From contig NZ_JAJNBZ010000001.1 of the NCBI RefSeq assembly GCF_021369635.1, positions 558,001-622,000 of the forward strand: a DNA stretch of 64,000 bases, in the 5' to 3' direction. Source of the stretch: Paenibacillus profundus. GTDB taxonomy: Bacteria; Bacillota; Bacilli; Paenibacillales; Paenibacillaceae. The notes below the pieces were generated by a model, which saw only the letters and a program-made list of their open reading frames with translations, did not search any database and was not told the origin of the DNA. A program made the position numbers and the translations under genes. Positions 34,113-42,270 of the stretch are shown here, piece after piece (the stretch's first letter is position 1; every line of letters begins with the position of its first letter).

Positions 34113-34901
34113 TTGTACCCGAAGTTGTCAGATCCAAAGACCCACAAGGATTGGTTATCGCCCCACTCTTTTGCGTGGTACGCTCAGATCGGCAAATTGA
34201 CAGGGAAGTATTCTTATTCATGGAATTCCATGATTACGGAGCCTAATGGTGAGGCTCTATTTACAAATGAAGTGTCGCAAATGGTTCGGAATAAAATTGT
34301 GCTGGACGTTGGATGCGGTCATGGAGACTTCACTATTCAATGGAGTCCGATAGTTAACAGAATCATAGGTTTGGATGTTACAAGCGACTTCATCATAGCG
34401 GGTAGCAATCGCACCCTTTCAAATGTGTCATTTGTTACAGGCAATACAAGAGACAGACTACCGTTTGATGCTGGGGAATTTGATTGCGTTTACAATCGCA
34501 GAGGCCCAACTTCAGCTTATGTAGATATAAGCAGGGTTGTGAAGAAGGGCGGACAAATACTTGGTCTCCACCCAGGCGATCGATTATCGGCTGAGCTGCC
34601 GCAACTATTCCCCAATCTTTTCGAACCGCATTCTGAAGGAACTCCCATTTTAGATAAAATCAAAAATAAGCTTGAAGCAGGTGCGCTGGAGCACGCTGAG
34701 GTTGAAACCGTGACAAGTATTCAATATTTACATGAGCCTATGGATGTTGTTAAAGTTCGTTGCTTTGGTCAAACGCCTTCCGTATTTGAGATGGTAATCA
34801 ATGAATGCATGTCTGAAATAGAAAGGATATTTCATGAACATGCCACCGAAAGAGGCTTGCCGACAACATTTGAACATTACATTGTTCGCGCTGCGGTTTA
34901 A
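34113..34901 (+). CDS. Class I SAM-dependent methyltransferase
   Basis: A 262-residue cytoplasmic methyltransferase. The SAM-binding motif I is VLDVGCGHGDFTIQW near residue 67, with an acidic motif II region (IGLDVT) and a motif IV-like FDCVYNRRGPTSAY near 122. TTG 34113 is the start, about six bases after GGAGGTG. Its substrate is unknown; the protein resembles the ubiquinone/small-molecule methyltransferase group. It stands alone at the edge of the accessory region. Confidence 0.85.
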   Translation: MYPKLSDPKTHKDWLSPHSFAWYAQIGKLTGKYSYSWNSMITEPNGEALFTNEVSQMVRNKIVLDVGCGHGDFTIQWSPIVNRIIGLDVTSDFIIAGSNRTLSNVSFVTGNTRDRLPFDAGEFDCVYNRRGPTSAYVDISRVVKKGGQILGLHPGDRLSAELPQLFPNLFEPHSEGTPILDKIKNKLEAGALEHAEVETVTSIQYLHEPMDVVKVRCFGQTPSVFEMVINECMSEIERIFHEHATERGLPTTFEHYIVRAAV

Positions 34902-35233
34902 GTTGCCTCAATCTCAATGAGAGTACTGATATTTGTAAATGAGCGTTTTACAATAAAAGAGGTTGTAATATCCTGTAAACCATTTATAATGGAAACAAAT
35001 AAAAGAAATGGCGGGATTAGTACTTTGATGATGAGCACGTTTCTGACAATGGTTATCGGTTAATCTTTTAACTGAATAGCACATGAACTGGACTGCGAAC
35101 CTTACTCTGTATTACGGTGAGGTAATTTTGTAATGTCACGGTTCATCCTTACTTGTCATGAACCATATTATCATCATTGCTATTGTTTACATTGCTGCGA
35201 TAGACATGCGTCTATTTGTGGTGATCGTTTACG

Positions 35234-35273
35234 AAAGGCCGTGGGTGAACTATGTTCATTCCACGGCTTTTTT
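35234..35273 (+). terminator. Strong terminator in the 34902-35343 spacer
   Basis: AAAGGCCGTGG pairs with CCACGGCTTTT, with further pairing (GTGAAC/GTTCAT) inside the loop, then a T run. The remainder of this 440-bp spacer shows no gene. Confidence 0.85.
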
Positions 35274-35343
35274 CTATTCTCATCAAGGTGTGCGCTTCTC
35301 TTTTATTTCATTAATATGACTAACTAATAGGGGTTGAAGCGAA

Positions 35344-36270
35344 ATGAGCCAAGCCAAGCCAAGTTTAACAATTACGGATGTCCACGCGGTACTAGAGCGT
35401 CACTGGAGACAATCTGCTGAGAATGTCAGTGCAATCGAAGGCGGAAATTTCAGCAGTGTCTTTTCATTTAAGATCGAACATCGCGATTATGTCATCCGCT
35501 TCAGCGATGCAGTGGATGCGTTTCAAACGGAGCATTATGTTGCCGATATACTCTCTTCTCAGGATGTGCTTTATCCGAAGACATTCGGACGAGGAGAAGA
35601 GGGGCCATTTAAGTATTGCATCTCAGAGCGGATTAAGGGCAGTGTCGTGGCTGACCTGCAGGCAAAGCAGAAGATTGAACTGCTCCCCGATCTGGTCCGC
35701 GTCATTACCGATATGAACCAGATTCAACTGGATAGCACGACGACCGGCTTTGGTCCTCTGATACCCTCGGGCAATGGAGCGTATGATGCTTGGGAGAGCT
35801 TTTTAACGGCATTTTATGAGGAAAATCAAACGGGGACCTTCTGGGAAAATTGGCATGAGCTGTTCCGGACAAGCTGCTTGGAAAGGGATGTCTTTAACGA
35901 AATTTATGCCCGTCTACTAACTTTTAGATAATATAACTCTCCTCATCGCTATTTTGTACATGGTGATTGCCATGAATGGAACATTCTATCCGATGGCCGA
36001 AGCATAACCGGGATCATTGACGGCAACTGCATGTACGGTGATTTTCTTATTGATATCGCCACGGTTGAGGGTGCAATTCCGGATAGGGATGTCGCGCAAG
36101 CTTTCCGCATTCACTATGAAAAGAAGGAATCACCGATTTCTTATTTTAACGAACGGTTGATTGGTGCGCGTTACTTCAAAGGACTGGACGGATTACGCTT
36201 CTTTGCGAAAATGGGCTGGGATCATGCTTACGTAGAGCTGCGCGACCGCTTATTATCGATGACACACTAA
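35344..36270 (+). pseudogene. Hygromycin B phosphotransferase-like kinase with one nonsense codon
   Basis: A 308-codon aminoglycoside-phosphotransferase frame interrupted only by TAA at 35929-35931. Before it are YCISERIKGSVVADL and TTGFGPLIPSGNGAYDAWESF, which resemble remembered APH(4)/Hph. After it the same frame gives HGDCHEWNIL (catalytic loop), IIDGNCMYGD (Mg-binding) and a full C-terminus to 36270. Changing one base (for example CAA to TAA) would explain the loss. As it stands the 195-residue product lacks the catalytic loop and should be inactive. Confidence 0.85.
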
Positions 36271-36361
36271 ATGACTGCTAAAAATCAATATTTGAAAGGG
36301 CTTAGGTACTATGAATAGAAGAAGGTAGCAGAGAAATTTTAAAATATAAAACTTGGGGAGC

Positions 36362-36669
36362 ATATGTGAAAAAGGCAACTTAAAAAAACATCCGCCTGGA
36401 CGTATTGATCACAAAGAAAACATTCTCTATGCTGCTTGTAGGGAAGTAAAAGAAGAAACAGGATTGGATGTGAAAAACTTACTGGCACAACTGGTACATA
36501 TAACTTTATTAGGAGTACAAATAATCAAGTAAGCGGCTCGGTCTCAGTCTAGCAGTCGCAAATGTTTATTACTTATCAAGCCGTCATTCCTGCGGATGCA
36601 CGAAAGTTGAACGATGAAATATTCAGAAAAAGGAGTTATCTTCCGATATTTGTATGTGATTGCTTGTGA
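36362..36669 (+). pseudogene. Nudix hydrolase fragment
   Basis: One frame reads GRIDHKENILYAACREVKEETGLDVKN, a near-complete Nudix box (REVKEETG core). It then shifts to another frame (YNFIRSTNNQVSGSVSV) and meets a TAG. No start codon or ribosome-binding site is visible. It is a decayed remnant. Confidence 0.75.
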
Positions 36670-36684
36670 AGGGAGATAGGATAG

Positions 36685-37217
36685 ATGAATCATCAATTCG
36701 ATTACCGCATGGAAAAAGCGTTAACAGAAGCACTTGTCACTAAAATTGAGAAGAGTATATGGAAGCCTGCCAGTCGTAATAGTCAAGGTGAAATGGTGCT
36801 TCTTCCGAACCGTGGACTTGCCTGAACGGTGTGGATGGGTCTGTCAAGATTTTTGTGGCTATTGTTATTGTGGATCAGTTCACTGCAGAACCAATCGAGC
36901 CATCTCTGCCATATGGCGCGGCGGCTACAGTTCTACTTACCGGATTCTGTGCGCTGTTTATGAAACGTACCAAAGCAGTTGTCGATGAAACGACGATTCG
37001 GGTCCATACCATGTTCGGGATACAGAAGATTCAATTCTCGGACATACAGAAGATAACAGTCAGGAATTTTCCTGCGAGATTCATCCTGTATGGTCCCCAT
37101 TCGGGTTACCGTGTGAAAATGCCCTCCGCATACACGGGAACCGGGGAATTCATTTCGCTGCTCTACAAAAAATCGGCTATGAAAAAAGTGTTCCTGCCAT
37201 TGTTAATAGGGATATGA
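36685..37217 (+). pseudogene. Broken membrane protein gene
   Basis: An ATG at 36685 with GGGAGATAGG upstream opens a 46-codon frame (MNHQFDYRMEKALTEAL...) that stops near 36823. A different frame from about 36831 continues with two hydrophobic helices (IFVAIVIV..., TVLLTGFCALFM) and a pleckstrin-like tail (TTIRVHTMFGIQKIQFSDIQKITV). Together they look like one small membrane protein split by a frameshift. The family is not recognised. Confidence 0.45.
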
Positions 37218-37468
37218 GAAAAGAGAGTTCAAGCGATAAGCCCACGCGCCGAATGCAGCCGCATGAACGGATTTTCTAGGAATTACATCGATTTCTTGAA
37301 TAATAATTTATTCAGCAACCATTTTGCTAGTCAGGATAACCGTTTTATTATACAATCTGGATGAACGACCAATCAGTTTTAGGGGATGAATCACATTGGC
37401 CAGACTTCATAAGCAAATACGATTTGTACTGCCAAGGGAAATTAAGCAGCTAACATAACGATTGAATT

Positions 37469-37493
37469 AAGCACCTGCAGGGGTGCTTTTTTT
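37469..37493. terminator. Terminator-like hairpin before the hicAB end
   Basis: AAGCACC pairs with GGGTGCTT and is followed by T residues on the plus strand. The stretch 37218-37518 has no supported gene. Confidence 0.7.
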
Positions 37494-37518
37494 GTTATCT
37501 ATAAAAGAAAAAGACTCC

Positions 37519-37932
37519 TCATGAAGAGAAGTCTTTAACACCGAGTTTCTGCTTAAGTGCATCCTGCAGCGTCTGGGAGAAATTAATCCCTTCCTCTGCA
37601 GCTGCATCGTTCAGCCATTTCGGGATCGTGAGTGTTTTGTTCACGGCCTTATTGCAAATACGCTCGCGGACGAAATCTGTATTAGCTTGGATGAGAGACA
37701 CAAATTCACCGGCTTCCAATTGGATAACGTCTGGTTTCGACGGCTGAGGAATATCATCGTTGTCATCTTCCATGAGGTAAAGGTGTCCACCAAGGGCATC
37801 CTTCGCCATGTATAGGGCTTCGTCGAGAGTGTCACCCTCGGTTACACAGCCCGGAAGGTCAGGAAATGTGACAGTGAAGCCGCCTTCGTCTGGCTCGCCG
37901 GGAGAGAATACAGCTGGGTAAATGTACTTCAT
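37519..37932 (-). CDS. hicB: HicB family antitoxin
   Basis: A 137-residue antitoxin. The HicB RNase H-like fold shows YPAVFSPGEPDEGGFTVTFPDLPGCVTEGDTLDEAL near the N-terminus. The C-terminal part (TLTIPKWLNDAAAEEGINFSQTLQDALKQKL) is a ribbon-helix-helix DNA-binding domain for autorepression. CCAAGGAGG lies nine bases before the ATG. It follows hicA by 30 bases on the minus strand, the normal toxin-antitoxin order. Confidence 0.93.
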   Translation of the reverse strand: MKYIYPAVFSPGEPDEGGFTVTFPDLPGCVTEGDTLDEALYMAKDALGGHLYLMEDDNDDIPQPSKPDVIQLEAGEFVSLIQANTDFVRERICNKAVNKTLTIPKWLNDAAAEEGINFSQTLQDALKQKLGVKDFSS

Positions 37933-37962
37933 ATATGTTAACCTCCTTGGGAGAGGCAGGGC

Positions 37963-38166
37963 TTAAATTAGTCCCGCCTGCTCAAAGATACTTTTTATTG
38001 TCTTACGTTTAAGATTTTTCTTGGGGTGTGCAACAGTTACTTTACCCGATTTGGTTGGATGTTTGAAGTGCCAGTGGTCACCTTCTGTATTTTTATGTAC
38101 ACAACCATCTGCTTTTATTATCTTGATGATTTCTCTTGATGAGTATGCTTTATCAAGGTTGACCAT
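37963..38166 (-). CDS. hicA: HicA family mRNA interferase toxin
   Basis: A 67-residue RNA-binding toxin of the double-stranded-RNA-binding fold. It has SSREIIKIIKADG, the catalytic-His region EGDHWHFKHPTKSGKVTVAHPKK and the family ending SIFEQAGLI. ATG 38166 is preferred over the longer frame because homologues begin close to SSRE; no ribosome-binding site is seen. The end of the IS21-type element lies about 5 bp upstream, so the native promoter and perhaps the first codons were replaced by element DNA. Whether the pair is still expressed is unclear. Confidence 0.85.
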   Translation of the reverse strand: MVNLDKAYSSREIIKIIKADGCVHKNTEGDHWHFKHPTKSGKVTVAHPKKNLKRKTIKSIFEQAGLI

Positions 38167-38245
38167 ATTGACATGTACAGAAATGCTTGAATAAGAATGT
38201 TCAGATTTGACGAGATGAACCATACTTGTCTCAAGGGAGATGAGT

Positions 38246-39517
38246 ATGTATATCACGTTGAATGTTCAATCGAATATGGAAATCCGCAGTTTACTAGACT
38301 TACCAAAACTCAAGAGTCTCAATATGAAAATCAATAAAAGTCAGTTAGCTAGAGAACTGGGTGTGGATCGTCGAACCATTCAGAAATACCTAGATGGGTA
38401 TACGAGAAGAAGATCACGAGACAAAGGCTCTAAGATTGATGAGTATTATGAAATCATTGCTGCACTTCTATCCACAGACAGCAAGCAAGTGTTTTACTAC
38501 AAGCGAGTATTATGGCAATACCTTACGGACAACCATGGACTGCAATGTTCAGCGTCTGCATTCAGAGCTTACATTGCCCGTAAACCTGAATTTGAAGCCT
38601 ACTTTAAGCATGGACAGCGAATGCCATCACCACAGGGAACGATTCGGTTCGAGACAGATCCAGGTGTGCAGGCCCAGTTAGACTGGAAAGAAAGCATTCC
38701 CTTTGAAACGAAGGACGGAGAGAAAGTTGAAGTGAATGTAGCTGTACTGCTGCTCTCGTATTCTCGGTTCAGGGTGTATCACATGAGCGTATCTAAATCA
38801 CAAAGCGTGCTGCTATCTTTCTTAACGGAGGCCTTTGAAACCCTTGGTGGCGTGCCTCATGAGATTCTTACAGACAACATGAAGACCGTCATGGACGAAG
38901 CGAGAACGGAATATACCGGTGGTAAAGTGAATGCTAAGTTTGCCGGGTACGCAGCAGACTTTGGGTTTAAAGTTAGACCTTGTATCGCAGGGCGACCTCG
39001 TACTAAGGGCAAAGTAGAAGCTCAAATGAAAATCTTAGATGAGATCCATGCCTACCAAGGCCAGTTAAGCTTACCGGAGCTTCAAACCTACATTCAAACG
39101 CTATGTGATCGAGTAAACCAATCGTTCCATCAAGGAACGGGAAAAGTGCCAGTTCTAGCCCTGGAAAAGGAAAAGAACTCCTTACACCCGTTACCAGCGG
39201 AGCGTACAAGAAGTTCCTATCGCATACATCATAAGCTTGTAAAGATCAATGCATCGAACATGATCTCCTACCAATCCAGACAATACTCAGTTCCTGCTGG
39301 GTATCAAGGAAAAACGGTGGGAATACAAGTTTATGACAACCATTTATATGCTTATTATAACACGGAACTTTTGGTTCGCCATCCTATTGGTGAAGCAAAA
39401 TTAAATGATACCGAGGAGCATTACAGAGAGAACTTAAGGCAGTCTATGCCAAGATATCCCGACATTGATGACTTAGCGAAAAAGAATCTTCAAGCGATTG
39501 GAGGTGCGTTTGAATGA
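38246..39517 (+). CDS. istA: IS21 family transposase IstA
   Basis: DDE-type transposase of about 423 residues. An N-terminal helix-turn-helix (SQLARELGVDRRTIQKYLDGY) is followed by the catalytic domain with the first Asp in AQLDWKESIPF, the second in EILTDNMKTV, and the Glu in KGKVEAQMK. The C-terminal Mu-like beta domain contains SRQYSVPAGYQGKTVGIQVYD. AAGGGAG serves ATG 38246 (ATG 38240 is also possible). It overlaps istB by four bases, so the pair is translationally coupled. Confidence 0.95.
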   Translation: MYITLNVQSNMEIRSLLDLPKLKSLNMKINKSQLARELGVDRRTIQKYLDGYTRRRSRDKGSKIDEYYEIIAALLSTDSKQVFYYKRVLWQYLTDNHGLQCSASAFRAYIARKPEFEAYFKHGQRMPSPQGTIRFETDPGVQAQLDWKESIPFETKDGEKVEVNVAVLLLSYSRFRVYHMSVSKSQSVLLSFLTEAFETLGGVPHEILTDNMKTVMDEARTEYTGGKVNAKFAGYAADFGFKVRPCIAGRPRTKGKVEAQMKILDEIHAYQGQLSLPELQTYIQTLCDRVNQSFHQGTGKVPVLALEKEKNSLHPLPAERTRSSYRIHHKLVKINASNMISYQSRQYSVPAGYQGKTVGIQVYDNHLYAYYNTELLVRHPIGEAKLNDTEEHYRENLRQSMPRYPDIDDLAKKNLQAIGGAFE

Positions 39518-40269
39518 CTTTAACCTCCTACCAGCAAGCTGTTCGTAACTTAGAATACCTGAAACTGAAGCAGATGCAGGCACATTTAAATGAAGTGGTG
39601 GACTTTAGTATCCGCAACCAGATGCCATTCATGGACACACTTGTGAAGCTTACAAGCTATGAGATAGACGTGCGTGAGCAGAACATGATTCATGCCATGG
39701 TCAAGGTCGGTGCCTTTCCCCATCTTAAGGAACTCTCAGATTTTGACTTTAGCTTCCAGTCTTCCGTGAATAGAGAGCAAATACTGGACTTTATAAGCCT
39801 ACGCTTTATTGAAGGCAACGAGAACATTGTGTTCTTAGGCCCAAGTGGGGTAGGGAAAACTCACTTAGCGACATCGATTGGGATTGCAGCAGCAAAGAAA
39901 CGAACGAGCACCTACTTTATTAAGTGTCACGATCTGATCCAGAATCTTAAGCGTGCCATGTTAGAAAACCGACTAGAAGCAAGATTGAAGCATTATACGA
40001 AATACAAGCTGCTCATTATTGATGAGATAGGCTATCTTCCAATTGAGCCTGAAGATGCCAAACTATTCTTCCAGCCCATTGATATGCGCTATGAGAAGCG
40101 AAGCACCATCTTCACGACCAATGTTAACTTCATATCATGGGATGAAGTGTTTCGTGAGCCGAAACGGGCTAATGCTATTTTAGATCGGATTCTGCATCAT
40201 GCAACTGTCGTTACTATTGTAGGTGAATCTTACCGGTTGAAGGATCATTTTGACCATGAGGACAAGTGA
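39514..40269 (+). CDS. istB: IS21 family helper ATPase IstB
   Basis: AAA+ ATPase of 251 residues that assists target choice by IstA. Walker A is GPSGVGKTHLATSIG near residue 109, Walker B is LLIIDEIGYLP near 167, and the sensor-like region is TTNVNFISWDEVF. Length and order after istA match the family. No disruption is seen, so the element may still be active. Confidence 0.95.
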   Translation: MTLTSYQQAVRNLEYLKLKQMQAHLNEVVDFSIRNQMPFMDTLVKLTSYEIDVREQNMIHAMVKVGAFPHLKELSDFDFSFQSSVNREQILDFISLRFIEGNENIVFLGPSGVGKTHLATSIGIAAAKKRTSTYFIKCHDLIQNLKRAMLENRLEARLKHYTKYKLLIIDEIGYLPIEPEDAKLFFQPIDMRYEKRSTIFTTNVNFISWDEVFREPKRANAILDRILHHATVVTIVGESYRLKDHFDHEDK

Positions 40270-40316
40270 TTTTGTACATACTTAAACAAGCGAAAGTGTA
40301 CATGTTTACGTTGACA

Positions 40317-40496
40317 TTTATACTCAGCGACCGCCTCTGAATTGGTACGTAAATAATTTCGAAATGCTATATGTTTAGCTAATTCTTCACTATCCTTATC
40401 ACACACGTATAAATGGTGTTCAATCCAGTTTGTATTACTACCATCCCACGGAACTAATGTGTAAGAGGGTTCGGGATGAGCGAATTCATCAACTTC
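40317..40496 (-). pseudogene. GrpB (UPF0157) family C-terminal fragment
   Basis: Sixty codons on the minus strand read NWIEHHLYVCDKDSEELAKH, then IAFRNYLRTNSEAVAEYK. This is the conserved C-terminal part of GrpB nucleotidyltransferase-like proteins. It stops at an in-frame TAA at its 5' side and is cut at its 3' side a few codons from the end of the IS21-type element. Confidence 0.8.
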
Positions 40497-40579
40497 TTAA
40501 ATTCCCTTCGGTCAGACATTTACCGTTGACGAATGCCACGTTTTTCTTTCTGCTGCACATTTGACTTTTGCCAAAAGAA

Positions 40580-40608
40580 AATAAAAAAGGGTAGCGATCG
40601 CCACCCTT
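40580..40608 (-). terminator. Terminator of the iron-chaperone gene
   Basis: Read on the minus strand, AAGGGTGGCGATCGCTACCCTT forms a near-perfect hairpin followed by TTTTATTTT. A smaller AGCAACC/GGTTGCT hairpin also lies at 40676-40698. Confidence 0.75.
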
Positions 40609-40710
40609 AATAATCCGATTCCCGATAAATTTCATTTGCTTCGGGAACGCTTTTAAAATCAAATCCTAAAACCAAAGCAACCAAAAAAGTGGTTGCTTAT
40701 ACGCTCATAA

Positions 40711-41082
40711 TTATTTCCGCCAAAAAGTTGAACAGTCTGCCTTATCCAAAATATTAAACTCGATCATTTTCTCAAGTAATGAGAAATCAACCGGACTATC
40801 CCACTGGATACGTACCAACTGCTTGGTGTGATCATAGCCAGCCTGCACAATTTCATCAGAAAAATGATTAATCCCTGCCGTTTCAGGGGCAACAGCCAAA
40901 TGATGTTTGGCTACGCTAAAGCCAATAATAAATGTGCCGTGATCGGTAAACATAGGCTGATTCCACGCAATTTTTGGCATTAAATTTGGAAATTTCTTAG
41001 TTACCCAAGCCAAAACTTCTTCCGTTCGGGACCGATGTTGCGGGTTATCAATATGCGCTAAATATTCTGCAAAAACTTCCAT
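40711..41082 (-). CDS. Iron chaperone, Fra/YdhG-like (DUF1801)
   Basis: A 123-residue cytoplasmic protein of the frataxin-like YdhG family that supplies iron to Fe-S assembly and heme synthesis in B. subtilis. It has LPKIAW-type signature [32 protein letters not shown] and the end [22 protein letters not shown] precedes the ATG by seven bases. It is a complete stand-alone gene between mobile DNA and gene fragments. Confidence 0.9.
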   Translation of the reverse strand: MEVFAEYLAHIDNPQHRSRTEEVLAWVTKKFPNLMPKIAWNQPMFTDHGTFIIGFSVAKHHLAVAPETAGINHFSDEIVQAGYDHTKQLVRIQWDSPVDFSLLEKMIEFNILDKADCSTFWRK

Positions 41083-41140
41083 GTTGTTCCCTCCTAAAAT
41101 AAAAATTATGTCGTTCAGAGAAATTCCTCAAACCCAACTA

Positions 41141-41248
41141 TTAAATAATGTACATGAACGTTAATGGAGATACTTTTAATTCAAATATAAAGTCTGGATT
41201 GTTAAAAGCTTTATCGCTCGTTTCCAGCAGCATTGGGGATATAAACAT
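41141..41248 (-). pseudogene. N-terminal stub of an ATP-dependent DNA ligase
   Basis: A 35-codon frame begins MFISPMLLETSDKAFNNPDF and reaches FELKV, where the ligase motif KxDG would follow, then diverges and stops. AAAGGTGATG lies before the ATG. It resembles remembered LigB/YoqV-type ligases of Bacillus and prophages. Only the first part up to the adenylation lysine remains. Confidence 0.65.
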
Positions 41249-41319
41249 TTGTCATCACCTTTAACCATTTTATCAGTAGATAAACCTTATATGTTGTAGT
41301 AAGTTTTTCTATTGATAAT

Positions 41320-41426
41320 CGAACGTATATTCGCACATGATAAGAACAATGTTCGATGTGAGGATGATGTCGATGGAAAAGAAGCGCGAACGGGTAGTAA
41401 TGTTCGTTGACTTATCAAGACTATAA
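41320..41426 (+). other. SOS-box-like palindromes and a 19-codon orphan frame
   Basis: CGAACGTATATTCG (41320-41333) differs by one base from the Bacillus LexA box GAAC-N4-GTTC, and GAACAATGTTC follows at 41344. A short frame MSMEKKRERVVMFVDLSRL (41367-41426) lies 10 bases later behind GAGGATG. It may be the 5' remnant of a damage-inducible gene. Weak evidence. Confidence 0.3.
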
Positions 41427-41427
41427 T

Positions 41428-41474
41428 AAGAAGTAGTTAATAACGTATTTATCGTTATTAACTACTTCTTTTTT
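41428..41474 (+). terminator. Strong terminator with 18-bp perfect stem
   Basis: AAGAAGTAGTTAATAACG is repeated as its exact complement after a seven-base loop, then six T follow. It stands between the orphan frame and the integrase remnant. Confidence 0.85.
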
Positions 41475-41594
41475 ATTTGTTGAAGAATGATTAATAGAAC
41501 TTTGAAATTAATGTAAATATAGTTTATTTAAGATAGGAGGTTGCTTTAGCGTAAATCTCTTTTGTAGAGCATGAAAAGATAAAGGAGTTACATA

Positions 41595-41723
41595 ATGAGA
41601 GTTCAAGAAATTGTAATAGTGGAAAAGACGAATGAACAAAAGGTTAGATATATGTTGCTAGACCTGAATGACCAACCAATTATTTCTGTAATTCAATACC
41701 TAAAATACTTAGATGTCATTTAG
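41595..41723 (+). pseudogene. N-terminal stub of a tyrosine recombinase (Tn554-like integrase)
   Basis: A 42-codon frame with AAAGGAG upstream begins MRVQEIVIV and contains RYMLLDLNDQPIISVIQYL then KYLD. This is the start of the SAM-like N-terminal domain of integrases of the Tn554 transposase A/B type, as I remember them. It ends after LDVI, so the core-binding and catalytic parts are missing. Confidence 0.6.
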
Positions 41724-41774
41724 TATTTAAAACGGTAAGAACCGTATATTTATTTGGGGATGGTGATACTACAA

Positions 41775-42248
41775 ATGACACACGAACAGCCAAAACATAC
41801 TGTTTCTGTTTCCGCTTTCGTTATGAACGAGAAAGGTGAGGTTTTATTACTAAGGACACATTGGCGTTCGGATACTTGGGAAATGCCAGGGGGTAATGTT
41901 GAGGTCGGCGAACCTTTAGATGTGGCTATTTATAGGGAGTTTCTAGAGGAGACTGGGATTGTAATCCGCCCTCTAGGTATTACGGGCGTGTATTATAATG
42001 CAACGAAGCATGTTTTATCAGTAGTTTTTAAGGCAGAGTATGTGAGTGGAGAAATAAAAATTCAACCAGAAGAAATTCAAGAAGCCAGATATGTTGAGTT
42101 AAACGAATCTAATATAGACCAATATATAACCCGCCCAAACCAAAAATCTCGTACACTAGATGCGATGAGTGCAAAATGTTTTATTCCGTATGAAACCTGG
42201 GAAGTAAGTCCAACATTTAACTTATTGTCTAGGCTATACAACGAATAA
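41775..42248 (+). CDS. Nudix hydrolase
   Basis: A 157-residue nucleotide-diphosphate hydrolase. The Nudix box is complete: GGNVEVGEPLDVAIYREFL followed by EETGI, with all catalytic Glu residues. ATG 41775 (MTHEQPKH) is preferred to the TTG 41754 and ATG 41760 upstream. Flanking sequences are remnants and an insertion element whose left inverted repeat begins 23 bases after the stop. Substrate unknown. Confidence 0.88.
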   Translation: MTHEQPKHTVSVSAFVMNEKGEVLLLRTHWRSDTWEMPGGNVEVGEPLDVAIYREFLEETGIVIRPLGITGVYYNATKHVLSVVFKAEYVSGEIKIQPEEIQEARYVELNESNIDQYITRPNQKSRTLDAMSAKCFIPYETWEVSPTFNLLSRLYNE

Positions 42249-42270
42249 TAATCTTGAGTTTGTTCAACTC

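Larger units (their letters stand above)
38171..40305 (+). mobile_element. IS21-family insertion sequence
   Basis: A complete element of about 2.1 kb carrying istA and istB. The ends are related inverted repeats: the left end has ACATGTACA at 38171, then GCTTG, TAAG and ATGTTCA. The right end, read inward, has ACATGTACA, then GCTTG, TAAG and ATGTACA at matching distances. The flanks show no obvious target duplication. The left flank is hicA and the right flank is the cut 3' part of a grpB gene, so the element may mark a deletion junction. Confidence 0.9.

Noticed and set aside
38171..40305. Target-site duplication of the IS21-type element
   Set aside because: The bases outside the inverted repeats do not match on the two sides.
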